In this document: piece after piece, positions 44,008 through 54,543 of the stretch
How the letters are laid out: every line of letters begins with the position of its first letter
Position numbering within the stretch: position 1 is the first letter of the stretch
DNA from: Polytrichum commune
Lineage: Eukaryota; Streptophyta; Polytrichopsida; Polytrichales; Polytrichaceae
Length of the DNA stretch: 64,000 bases
NCBI GenBank assembly: GCA_950295325.1
Contig: OX485805.1
Location: forward strand, 27,393,501-27,457,500
Reading direction: 5' to 3'
Position numbers and translations under genes: made by a program
Notes under the pieces: model-generated
Database searches by the model: none
What the model saw: only the letters and a program-made list of their open reading frames with translations
Told to the model about the DNA's origin: nothing

Positions 44008-46122
44008 TCTGTAACAAATACAATGTTCAAGTGAGTGACTTAGTTTTTGTGGAGGGTTAACTAGGTCCATACTTCTTATCATCCCTGTGCCAAATCCATT
44101 CCACAAATTAAGTTGTGGGCCAAATTGGATATTGGTTTTAGAGAAGAAGTGTTTTGAGTGTTTTACATATGATTTACTCCTATCTCGTTTATTGGTTTTG
44201 GAACAATAATTGTTAGCAATCCAAGCATGCAACAATTTTGGTTTTTCATACTCTAGATTAGTGTATTGATATGTTAAGTTATCTAGGGGTGTGGATGTTT
44301 TGATGAGATACATAAGGTTCCAATATGGAGAGGCATAAAAACATGGTGGTACTACTTTTGGTTTGTGTTCTTGTATGTTTTCATAACACCAACTTGAATA
44401 TCATATCCAAATAGTGTGAGAGGGGACACGGTGAGAGGATTTCCAATATGAGGAGGCTACTATGAGCCATAATACAAGGGCAAACATGGTTGCATAGGCA
44501 ACCTTCATACTACCTCCTACAAAAGAAATTGCTATGTGACTAATTATTGCTTATGTGTGTGCATCTAAGTCTATGTGCAATGGGTGGTTAGAATCTTACC
44601 TTGGAGTTTTTGGTCACACGATGGACCTCTTAGCAGCTCCTCTTTCAGCAACTTGCTGCTGGTTGGTAAGCAAGCTGCAACTAACTCCTCTCAGCAGCAC
44701 CTCCGAAATGTGTCAACTCAGCAGTTTTGGTAGCTCCTCGCAGTGAGCCAAATGGACATTTTTCCTTAGTCTCACTGCCACCCTTCGCCACTCCTCCGCC
44801 TGCCTCCTGGGCGTGCTGCCTCCGTCTTCACTCAACCGCCTGCCTCCCGGACGCATTGCCTCTGTCGCTGCTCCTTCACTCCTCCCAGGAATCTTGTTTC
44901 CTCAGTATGTTTAGTTGTTTCTCACAGCAGCATCCTTGGTGCTTGACTACAGGCTGTGGCTCTTTCTGTGAGAATTTTCGGTGTGGATTCAGTCTTCTCC
45001 TCTCTGTAACTTTCTGTGTGGGTTTGTTCTATCGCCTAGTTGGTTTCTACCTACTGGAGCTAAGCTTCTCAGCTGAACTTCACAGGAAGAAAGAGTTTCT
45101 TACTCCGAGGTGTGGAGTATCTATCTCGCAGTTGATCTCTCACTCGCCTCTAACTCTCAATTTGGTCTTGGTAGTTTAGATCTTCACTCAAATCTGCCTG
45201 TTGAGTGTGGATTCTAATTTATGAGCTGGGTCAGAGAAAAGAAAGAGATGTTCTATATCTACGCTCGCAGCTTGTTCTGCTATCAGATCTATCTATTGGG
45301 TGTGGATTCTAATCTATGAGCTGGATCAGAGAAAAAGAAAGAGATTTTCTACGTCTACACTCGCAGCTTGATCTGCACTCAGATCTACCTGTTGGGTGTG
45401 GGTTTTGAGATGGGTCAGAGAAAAAGGGGTCTATGCAGGTGTTTCGGTGATCCGACTGCGCAGGTGTTTCGGTGATTTGTTTCTGTTTTGGTGATCCGTC
45501 TTCGATGGATCTCTGCGCTTTAGATCTCGGCTAGTAGGTCTTTGCCGCAAGGTGTTTCGGAAATTTGGCCTTCGATGTTGCTCTCGGCGATCAGGTCGCC
45601 GTTGTGAGGGTGCCGCTCTTGGGGTAGCAGGGCCTTGGGTTTCTGTGGTTTGCGGGCAGCCTCCAGAATCACTCCACCAATGTCTCCGGAGTTTTCTATC
45701 TTGCTCCGCGGCTTGTACTGGACTTGTTTCACGCAGATCGATCTTGGTGTGTACTTCGTTTGCCGATCTCCAATAGGTGACAGCTTGTTTCGGTGCGCTC
45801 CTAGCTGATGTTGCTGTGCAGGCCTCTCGTAACAATCTTCTCTCCTCGTCGGTGTAGTGATGGCAGCTCACCTTTTGCTTCCGTGAGTGCGGTGAAGGGG
45901 TGCAGTCTACTCCTTTATATGGTGATGTTGTGGGTGGATGCGCGGAGAGGTTGGCCTTTCAGGTCATCGAAGAGGTGGGTGGAGAGGAAGGGGTGGATGA
46001 GGGAGCAACAAGCATGCTACTTCGACCTCTCCATTCCTAGCCTGACCTCCGGCAGCCTCTCGGTGACTTTTTTGGCAGCCTCTCGGCCTCTCTGCTCAAA
46101 AAATGAGAGAAGCACTCCCCCC
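44008..46122 (-). other. Presumed LINE 5' region
   Basis: Between ORF1 and a G-rich minus-strand start near 46122. GC content rises from about 44.6 kb. The open frame 43798-44313 upstream of the ORF1 ATG has no domain. The rest holds no supportable gene, although many short frames occur because of base composition. The 96-bp tandem repeat lies here, as is common in LINE 5' regions. Confidence 0.45.
45201..45430. repeat. 96-bp tandem repeat, about 2.4 copies
   Basis: Units start at 45201, 45297 and 45392 with TTGRGTGTGG, followed by CTAATYTATGAGCTGGRTCAG and CTCGCAGCTTG; the third is partial. Confidence 0.85.
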
Positions 46123-47346
46123 GACACTATTGCTTCAATCAAATGGATGTATATTTGAAGAGTTTCCTACATAATCCACATGTTGGAGGGCATGTCACCA
46201 TGGCAACCGCTATAATAAATAGTGCGAGTTGTGACAATTATGAAGTTTGTAAAATTGGAGAGTCCAACCGCAAAGTTGACTTACTAAGAAAAGTTGGAAA
46301 ACCTATCACGAGGAGGGCTAGAGATTTGTGGTGTCTACATGAACTCATCCATTGTGTAGGTGAATATGCAGTGAATTATATTGTAGCCGATAAATTATTA
46401 CAATATAATTTGTAGATGAATCGACTTCATAAATGACATTAGAGATCTAAATTAGTATGTAGTAAAGTCTACGTGGAATGAATTGCTTCCTGAATCTAAT
46501 AGAGAACTTGTTTTTACTAGAACCTCTTCATTGACAATAGATGAGTTTCCACAAACGCCCCAAATCCTAGGCTCATGAAGAGCTTTGGCTACAATGTACA
46601 TGGTGTGGCCATTGGAGGGAATCATAAATCATCTCATATGGTTAGCAATCGTGAAAAGATTATTGTTTCATTGTTTTGGATTCATAAGTTGAGATATAGC
46701 AATTGTACTAGGTCAAGGTGAAAATTATGTTTCTCCTTGGATGATCACATATCCCTTTTCAATTGTGCTAACTATTGGATCTATGGCAATGGAAATGTTT
46801 AGAACATGTGGTCCAATCTCATCATGATGCACATCCTTTTAGTGTATCGTAGACGTGCTAAAATCCAATAATATGGACACCTATATTTCAATGGTATGTG
46901 GTTAGGCATGGATTTAAGATTGGATACTAGAAAAGACATGTGTTTAAATGAGATTGGACTACATGCTCATTATTCCATTTCTTATCTCAATTGGGTCACC
47001 CATGTTTTAGTGGTAAGTGGTTTGGTGTGGCTCCAAGAACATATACCAAAATGGTATTTTTTTTTGAAGCATTTGATTGCTTGCTCAAAATAAGACAACC
47101 ACTATAGATTCAATTGAGGGGATCTATACAACCACTTAATGAGCATAAGAATCTTCACTTTCATAACAAATTTAGATATTCACATGAACTTCGAAAACTA
47201 AGTGGACAATGGATACTACCTCCATAATTTTTTTGCTAACCATTGCATCCTAATCGCATGTTCTATATCACAAGAGAGGTTGCTAGTCGGGAATAGTAAC
47301 CATCTAAGACCCATCTATCTTGATCATCTTGCACTAACCACATGTT
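46123..47346. other. Gene-free stretch
   Basis: AT-rich. One 90-codon open frame at 46143-46415 has no domain and no supporting signal. Motifs such as CATCTTGCACTAAYCACATG recur here and downstream (47320, 49300, 49615), pointing to dispersed old repeats. Confidence 0.5.
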
Positions 47347-47349
47347 TTA

Positions 47350-47757
47350 GGGCCGGTTCACACGGGGTCCCAAGTCCTAAGTCCCAAGTTCTCGCCCAAG
47401 TTACATGAGGTTAGTTCATTTAATCTCAACTGTTGAGAGCATGGAAGTTGGGACTTACCACTTCACACGGGGTCCCACGTCTTAAGTCCCAACTATGACA
47501 TAGATGCCTACATGGCAACACTTTAAAGAGGTGAGGCTTGGGACTTGTGTTACGAGTTGGGTTGAGCAAAAAGCTAGACCCAACTCTCAACCCAAGTCCC
47601 GCGAATACTTTTGCATAAAATAATCAAAATCCAACTTTAATCATATTTAACCATATTTTAATGTTTACTCGAGACTCACAAGTTGGGACTTTACCTCCAT
47701 GTTGGGACTTGCTAACATGAGTGGGACTTGGTACTTGGGACTAGTGCAAACTGGCCG
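47350..47757. mobile_element. Harbinger-like MITE, about 408 bp
   Basis: TSD TTA at 47347-47349 and 47758-47760. The terminal inverted repeats match at about ten of fourteen positions (GGGCCGGTTCACAC against CGGCCAGTTTGCAC), followed by inverted AAGTCCCAAGT-type motifs. TSD TWA with GGGCC-type ends is usual for PIF/Harbinger Tourist-like MITEs. Non-coding. Confidence 0.75.
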
Positions 47758-47790
47758 TTATATCACACAAGAAGTGGGGCGCACACCTAA

Positions 47791-48900
47791 GGGCCGGTTT
47801 ACACTATGGACCATGAAGTTGGACCAGGGCTCTGCAAGACAATTGATTGGCTCTTGAAGTTGTCCCGGGACAACTTCGGTATACACTAAGGAAAAAATGG
47901 CAGAGGGACCATGGAGGTTGAGGTCCCCAAAATATAATTCTTAAGGCCTAATAAATGCACTGACATGGTCCAACGGGTTTTGCAATGAGAGAGGCAAGAG
48001 AGGTGGTCTGGTAGGAAAAGGCAAGGGCCCATGTCATAGAAATGCCATTTCAAGAATGTTTTAATGAATCTACCTTTTATGTGCCTTAATTATATTATAG
48101 CCCATGAGACATACCAACACTACTTTGCCCTACCCCTTAAACCGGCTTACATGTGTTTCATCAAACAACACGGGACATCTAGAACTCAAGAATTCAAGTG
48201 CAGATTTGTTTGTTTGGTCTACCAACTGCAATGTTTAAAATTTGGGGGCTTGTAATATACCGTTGGAAAGTTCTTGAAAATACCTTTCCAACAATATATT
48301 ACATGCCCCAAAATGTTAAACAATACAGTTGAAAAAGAAAAAAGAAAAATCTGTAGTTGTTTAGTGACTGTAGATCAGGGTGGTCAAAAGAAGCGCAATG
48401 GGAAATCTTCTAACATTAATTATCAAAGGATTGAAAATTAGTGTTGAGTAAGGTAGGATGGTAACAACATTAGATATAATCAAACACTAAATATATTATT
48501 AAGTGTAGTGACAACACAAGGTACATGTCACATGTACAAATTGAATCACTCATTTTTTTTTGTAAAAATTGTTGTGAGAAGATTTGCAAGCCACATCTTC
48601 AACACATTTAACAAGAAGTGAAGACAGTTGAAGCCCAAGAGAAGACAAGAGAATGATCAAACTTGAATTTTTTTCAAAATTGCCCTTTTTGGGCATGTAT
48701 TAAAAAAATCAGCACCTTCACTTTTTGGTGCGTGGTCATTCTTCATGGTCCACACTTGGTTTACACCTAGTGAGGGACCCAAGGCTCTCAAAACTAATTT
48801 TTTATGAAGGGGGACCATGGAAGTCGGACCATGAAATTAGACCATTGACAAAGGCCATCTTCCATGGTCCGACTTCATGGTCCATAGTGTAAACCGGCCC
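47791..48900. mobile_element. Harbinger-like non-autonomous element, 1.11 kb
   Basis: TSD TAA at 47788-47790 and 48901-48903. The terminal inverted repeats begin GGGCCGGTTTACACTATGGA and are perfect for at least 29 bp. Non-coding, with a foldback nested inside at 48201-48353. It lies only 30 bp from the element at 47350-47757, whose ends are related. Confidence 0.88.
48201..48353. repeat. Foldback nested in the 1.11-kb element
   Basis: Outer arms CAGATTTGTTTGTTT and AAAAAGAAAAATCTG pair loosely. The inner stem GTAATATACCGTTGGAAAG pairs with CTTTCCAACAATATATTAC. The inner stem is shared with the MITE at 6139-6453. Confidence 0.7.
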
Positions 48901-48903
48901 TAA

Positions 48904-51346
48904 AGTGTATGCTCAAGGTCGGCTTCTACTTATACCACTCGACATAAAATATCATTAGGTGTCTGATTAAGAATTGGAGTGATCACATAAGGGCCCACAC
49001 ACATTATTAGGTACAACCTTGAAGCATTCAATTCAACACCGCGATCACATAAGGGCCCACACACATTTTTAGGTACAACCTTGAAGCATTCAATTCAACA
49101 CTGCAAGAAGGCATTCAAGCGAGTGTACGAGTACGGTTGGCACGAGCCTCTCGTTTTAGGAGGAGGAATTGTAGCTTTTAAAATTGGAGCATTTGGCAAA
49201 TTGGTTGAGTTGTAGGGGGTTCATTAAATGCTTGTTCCATATTCTAAGAGAAGTGGACTAAGTCAGGAAAAGTTACCATTTAAGGCCATTTACCTCAATC
49301 ATCTTGCACTAATCACATGTTGTATATACCACTCGATACAAAATATCAGCGGGTGTCGTATTAAGCATTGGAGTGACCATATAAGGCCCACACACATGCT
49401 ATTAGATACAACCTCGAAGCATTCAATTCAACACCACAAAAAGGCATCGAGTAGGTAGTACAAGCACGCAAGCCTCTCGATTTAGGAGGAGGGGGGTTTG
49501 TAGCCTAACTAAAATCTTAGCATTTGGCGAGTGGTTGAGTAGGGGTTCATTAAATGCTTGTTCCATAAGTGAGCTAGTCGGGGAAGTAACCATTTAAGAG
49601 CCAATTACCTCAATCATCTTGCACTAGTGGTATGTTTCATATCCTATGAGAAATGGGTACACAACTAAAAGTGCGTGTTCAAGGCCTGCAACTTATGTCT
49701 TAGGGTCAATGCACACACAAGAATGAAGGCATGTGATCATTGCATTCCAAGATCTTTCATTGATCGAAAAGGCCAAGATTGTCCAAGTTCACTTTGCACT
49801 AGAATGTGAAAGTCCAAGGGCCCAAAGAAATTATTGTGGATGAAAAATCTACATGAATTCCTACATGATATGTTATAAATAATATTATATTGTTTGTCAA
49901 AATTTGCATTGGGCCCACCTCCAAGAAGTAGGCATGATGCAAATTCATGCAAACCATGTTAGATTTTACAAAAATGGCTTTTCCATTTCTCATGGTACGA
50001 CCTTTGGATGAGAGTTTAGTGCCCTCACAATTACAAGGTCACGGCCCTTGGCCTGTGTATGAAGTGGTTCAATATTAAATATTTATTAGGACTCGGAATA
50101 AGAATCCAAGGCCTACGCGCATTATTACGTACACCCTTGAAGTATTCGATTCAACACCGCAAAAGGCATTGAGCAAGTATACAAATACAGTGTGTGGGTG
50201 CGAGCCTCTTGATATAGAGGAGGGGTTGTCAGTTAACTTATAGGCCGCCCACACATACCGGTGGTGGGTAGCAGTGAACTCCGTTCACTGCCGCCAATAA
50301 GTGAGGGCGAGAACCGGGGAGAACCGCGGTTAGTTCCAGATGAACTGGTTGATTTTGCGAAATAACCCAGTCGAAGTTCAAGACTTCACGAGAATTGGGT
50401 ACCTAAAGTTACAAAAAAGAACCGGTTGATTTTGAGAAAGAACCCCGTTGAACACGACCTCACAACACTTATCAAGCGTTCTAGAGGAATATAAAGAATA
50501 TACCTCAAATTAATAAAGAAGAAAACAGATTGTTCACGCAACATGTAACCAATCGGACTTGGAAAGAATAGAATTATAACCGATCATGCCAAAAAAATCC
50601 TCATGGACAATTAGTCAAATACGATATTCAATGTGACTTACTATTCGAGGAGGAGGCTTATAGACTCTTCCCGAAATGCCGCCCTCTGGGGCGGCCACGT
50701 CACCTCAAATCTTTTTTAGGGTTAGGGTTCGCCGTAGTGTGTGGCCGACAATCTTCGATCTCTTACGGCAATCTTGCGAGCGTGGTTACGATTATTGCTG
50801 GTGGGGTAGAAGGAGTGGTGGGGTTTGTTCCTCAAAGAATTTGAATCAAACTTTTTGTTGGGTTTGCATTGTGTTGCAGCAGATTGGGAGAGGTTTTATG
50901 TAATTTACTATGGGGGAAAGGGAGGGAGGTGGAAAGAATTTTGAAATTGGTGGGGGAGTTCTGGCCTTCAGGGTACTTCTTCCCATCCTGAGAGAGCTGG
51001 GAAATTGTTATTTAATTTTTCTCATCAGTGCAATTTTTTGTGAGTGGCGAAAATGCTCCGAAGTGCGAGAAATGGCGGTGTTGAGGATGGTCAGTTCAAT
51101 GACATTGCGAGAAGGTGTGCGCAGCTCACATGTATGGCGGCAGCCTATGGTGATCGTCACGTTTGTGAGTGTTCCCCTCAAAGATGCACAGGAGGGAAGA
51201 TTTGAGAATTCGCATTGCAGTCTGCACATATGAGTGGTGTAAATTTGTTCATAAAATGAGTATACATACTGTTTCCGAGAGTTTTTTTATTTGTATTGGT
51301 GAGTTGTAAGATCATAGCAATATAGCTTAGAGATGTGTCCGCCGTG
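48904..51346. other. Gene-free stretch with repeats
   Basis: Contains a tandem duplication (48981-49104) and diverged copies of the same ACAACCTTGAAGCATTCAATTC motif near 49400 and 50130. A hairpin GCAGTGAA-CTCCG-TTCACTGC lies near 50262. Frames at 50676-50903 and 50910-51233 carry no domain and do not supply the missing front of the kinesin motor. Confidence 0.5.
48981..49104. repeat. 62-bp tandem duplication
   Basis: Units start GATCACATAAGGGCCCACAC at 48981 and 49043 and differ at two or three bases. Confidence 0.9.
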
Positions 51347-52135
51347 CAGATGCGGGAGGATAATAGAAAGGGCGTGTATGTAGAGAATTTATCTGAGGTC
51401 AAGGTTGTAAGTGTTCAAGATGTTGTCCACGTTCTCTTCCTGGTGAGAAATGTTTCACTCCCTGAGTATCTCTGAGTCTGAATCAGTTTGTCATTTACAC
51501 TGACTGGTTTTCTAACTTGGAGAATAGCATTATTAAGGGCCTTGATCGAATTCCCTGATCCAACAACAATTATATTTTCATTCTCCGTTGCTTTAATGTG
51601 TATGCAGGGAGCTGCCAACAGAAAAATGGCAGCTACTAATATGAACAAAGAGAGCAGTCGCTCACATTGTGTGTTTACCTGCATTGTTGAAAGCAAGGTT
51701 AGCATCCCCTTCGTGGATTCATTGGTAAACAAGTTCTCAACAAGGTCACGTCAGGTTTAAAACTTTAGGTTTTTAACTCGTCTATCTGCAGACACAGAAA
51801 CTCAGAGTATTACCCATATTCATGCTGATGCTATCTGGGCATTTCAGATTTTCCATGACACTCCTCTGGACTATGCAGAGGGAATTTGACTCAGTGACGA
51901 ATATCCGGTATGGACGATTGAATCCGGTGGATCTTACAGGTTCGGAACGGTAAAGTACTGTACACATCCTCATTGAAACTCAACAGAGGTCAGTTTTCTT
52001 TAATATTTGTTTTGATAGATACAATTTTAAATCAAGCAATGATGGGCTACCAACACGTTCTTTGCAGACAAAAGAACTCGGGTGCTGAAGGTGAACGGTT
52101 GAAAGAGGCAGCCAATATCCTTGAGGCATAAAATT

Positions 52136-52270
52136 GACACCCTGGGGGGTGTATTTTGCTTCCTAGGGTGTCCTATGACACCCAAATCTCATTTTGGGTG
52201 TCCCCGAGGACACCCAAAAATCCTATAAGGGTGTCATTTTTACACCCAAAAAAAATTTAAGGTGTCCCTT
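52136..52270. repeat. hAT subterminal GACACCC/GGGTGTC motifs (left)
   Basis: About nine copies of the 6-7 bp motif in both orientations, able to form nested hairpins. The right-hand counterpart is at 54208-54282. Such motifs commonly bind hAT transposase; that role is inferred. Confidence 0.7.
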
Positions 52271-52504
52271 GTACTTGTAGGGCCTATGGCCCTGAACATA
52301 TGAAGTTCTTAAACATATGAAGTTTGGATAAAGGAAGTTTAAATGTAAAATGATGAAATAAACATGAGAACCATGGGAACTAGGTTCTCTTTGTAAAACC
52401 CTACTCACACTCACAACACTCATCAAATGGTGTCTTTTTCGTAGCATCTCTTACCCTAAACCCTAAACTAAGATCCACAATCTGAATCCGAGGTTTTTAG
52501 ATCA

Positions 52505-53240
52505 AATTTTTATTTGATTGATGTGTTTTGCATATCGTTGGAAAACTATTGAAATTTCGCTTCTTTTGGTGGTAGTCTTGCTTCATTCCGAGTTGTATAG
52601 ACAAAGTTATGAGCATATGAAGGTCGCCTAGTTCTAGAAATTGATCAATTTGGTTTTGCAATTTGTAAGGTCGGTTCTTATCCGATTACACACTTCTTTA
52701 CATTTTTGGAAAGCTATGAAGATTACGCTTCTTCTGGTGTTTGTTTTGCTCAATTTGAATTTGTATTGGCAAAGATATGTGCATTTGAATGCTGTCCAAG
52801 TTTCAACCATTCATTTCAAGGCAGCAAGCTTATTTTGCAATTTTTGAGGTGAGTTTTAATCCAATTACAATGTTCTTCATATTTCTAGAAAGGTATTTTG
52901 ATTGTGCTTTTTTTGGTAGTGGTTTTGCTAAATTCCAGTTTGTATTGGCAAAGATATGTGCATTTGAATGCTGTCCAAGTTTCAATCATTCATTTCAAGG
53001 CAGCAAGCTTATTTTGCAATTTTTGAGGTGAGTTTTAATCCAATTACAATGTTCTTCATATTTCTAAAAAGGTATTTTGATTGTGCTTTTTTTGGTAGTG
53101 GTTTTGCTAAATTCCAGTTTGTATTGGCAAAGATATGTGCATTTGAAGGCTGCCTAGTTTTCAAACATTCATTTCAAGACAACAAATTTGTTTTGCACTT
53201 TGTGAGGTCAAATCTAATCCGGTGACCCTAGTTTGGATAT
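52505..53240. repeat. 179-bp tandem repeat inside the hAT element
   Basis: Four to five copies. The clearest two start at 52789 and 52968 (ATGCTGTCCAAGTTTC) and are nearly identical; the outer copies are diverged. Open frames across them are by-products. Confidence 0.85.
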
Positions 53241-53425
53241 TATTAAAGAGCTATTTGGATTGTCCTTCTTTTGGTGGTAGTCTTGCTCATTTTTATTTAT
53301 GTTTGAGCATTTGATTTCGATTTATGTTTAAGCATTTGATTTCAAGTTATGTTGTGGGCATTTGGATGAAAGCAAATTCTTGAGCATTGAAGTTGAATAT
53401 AATTGTCAACCTCTATGTATAGATC

Positions 53426-54070
53426 ATGGGGAAGAGTAAGAGAAACGAGAAGCAAGCAACCCTCGCAGGTTTTATCAAAAGACCGAAGGTGGATTTGAAT
53501 GTTGAATGCAACGAGGTGGATGGAGAAAGTAGCCATGTGGTTAAGGTGATAGAATCATTGCAGCAACGATTTCCTGATTTGAAGCTCTTCAATGCAGCTA
53601 AGCTATTTAGCCTTGTCTGTTTTTCAACAGACTTGATACTTCTTCATCGAAATGCTCGTTTATGGTTTCAGAGTTTCATTGACCACTTCTGCACTAATGG
53701 AGGGAATTTTTTTGATGAGCGTGGTTTAAAATCAGAGCTTCGAGGTTTTTTGGATACACTTCATATTTCATGTGGTGGTCTTAAAATGCACCAAGCTTGG
53801 ATGGTTTATTCTTCCAATTTGGACTATGTTGGAAGATATCCTCATATGACAAAGTTGTGGCAAGCTGTTCTTGTAATTCCTGCTAGTACAGCTTCTTGTG
53901 AGAGAGGATTTTCTACTCAAAATCATATTAAATCTACTTTACGGTGTAGTTTGGTATTAGAGACTTTGGAAGCACAAATGAGAGTTGCAATGGCAAAAAT
54001 CCCCATAGAGGTCATTGACTTTGAACAAGTATGGGTAAAGTGGTGTGCTATGAAAGGCCGCCGCTTGTAG
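53426..54070 (+). CDS. Shortened hAT transposase protein retaining the dimerisation domain
   Basis: 214 aa, intact frame. It starts MGKSKRNEKQATLAGFIKRP, which looks like the natural N-terminus of a KRAB/ZMYM-like hAT transposase. It then runs into the hAT C-terminal dimerisation domain (LWQAVLVIPASTASCERGFS, then NHIKSTLRCSL). Most of the catalytic RNase H core and the zinc region of a full hAT transposase (usually 600-800 aa) are missing, so it cannot cut DNA. It may be just an internal-deletion derivative, or a dimerising inhibitor. The first 75 residues and the hATC part join without a stop. Confidence 0.75.
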   Translation: MGKSKRNEKQATLAGFIKRPKVDLNVECNEVDGESSHVVKVIESLQQRFPDLKLFNAAKLFSLVCFSTDLILLHRNARLWFQSFIDHFCTNGGNFFDERGLKSELRGFLDTLHISCGGLKMHQAWMVYSSNLDYVGRYPHMTKLWQAVLVIPASTASCERGFSTQNHIKSTLRCSLVLETLEAQMRVAMAKIPIEVIDFEQVWVKWCAMKGRRL

Positions 54071-54543
54071 GTTTGATTTGCATTGCAAGTTATGATATGT
54101 AGTGATTTTTTGATTTTGATTTTGAAATGATATTATATATTTTTCAAAATTGTACCTATTTTGACAAAAAAAAAAAATTTAAGAGAAATTTATGAGGACA
54201 CCCAAAAATTGGAGCAGGGTGTCCTTGAGACACCCAAAATTTGGGACAGGGTGTCCCCTGGAAATTTGGCTAGGGTGTCAAATTTATGGCCTGGTCAATA
54301 TCAACAAGTCGCTCTCAACTTTTGGATATGTGGAACTTTTGGAACAGTTCACGCTTGTAAATAAAACTCCTTCTCAGGAATATGCAGTTTGTGATAGTGG
54401 TAACAGTATTGCATATTTATAATGAGTATTTTGTGTCGACCCTGCAGACTTGTTATCATGATCCTGGATTCCTGGTGGATGTTGCAAATGGCAAGCAGCG
54501 TCATGTGCCCTACCGTGACTCAAAGCTTACATATTTGCTCCAG

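Larger units (their letters stand above)
34981..46122 (-). mobile_element. Dual-endonuclease LINE-type retrotransposon, decayed; ends approximate
   Basis: A minus-strand array of ORF1 (44007-42373) and ORF2 (40849-34995), with no LTRs. ORF2 order is 2A-like motif, APE-type endonuclease, RT remnant, RNase H, zinc finger, restriction-like endonuclease. Two endonuclease types in one LINE is, to my knowledge, the hallmark of the Dualen clade. The 5' end may be the G-rich start near 46122 (minus-strand GGGGGGAGTGCTTC); the 3' end is placed just after the ORF2 stop. A 5-nt match GTGTC at both proposed edges could be a TSD but is weak. Whether ORF1 belongs to the same element rests on order and strand alone. 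Confidence 0.72.
52120..54295. mobile_element. hAT element, 2.18 kb, inside a kinesin exon
   Basis: Flanked by an 8-bp duplication with one mismatch, YCAATATC (52112-52119 and 54295-54302, of which CAATATC is exact). The ends form imperfect inverted repeats around GGC(C)ATAAATTTGACACCC. The subterminal 150 bp at each end are packed with GACACC/GGTGTC motifs. Inside is an open frame ending in a hAT dimerisation domain. TSD length and protein both fit the hAT superfamily. Confidence 0.85.
51347..54543 (+). pseudogene. Kinesin-12-like motor domain fragment, split by a hAT element
   Basis: Exons about 51347-51442 (REDNRKGVYVENLSEV), 51608-51697 (AANRKMAATNMNKESSRSHC, the switch I region), 51879-51949 (GRLNPVDLTGSER, switch II), 52068-52119 joined to 54303 onward (GAEGERLKEAANI then NKSLSTFGYV), and about 54448-54543 (DVANGKQRHVPYRDSKLTYL). 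The switch II exon joins the next one in phase (CG plus A gives Arg). These are consecutive pieces of a kinesin motor closest to plant kinesin-12 (PAKRP/POK), which acts in the phragmoplast. The P-loop exon is not seen upstream, nothing downstream follows, the last exon carries about 8 extra bases, and hAT interrupts an exon. It is a dead fragment. Confidence 0.82.

Noticed and set aside
46143-46415. 90-codon open frame after the LINE
   Set aside because: No recognisable domain, partner exon or conserved signal; left unannotated.
50676-51233. Candidate first exons of the kinesin gene
   Set aside because: Translations show no P-loop or other motor motif, so they cannot be tied to the kinesin fragment.
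52789-53225. Two overlapping frames of 80 and 85 codons repeating FQGSKLILQFLR-like residues
   Set aside because: They arise from the 179-bp tandem repeat inside the hAT element.
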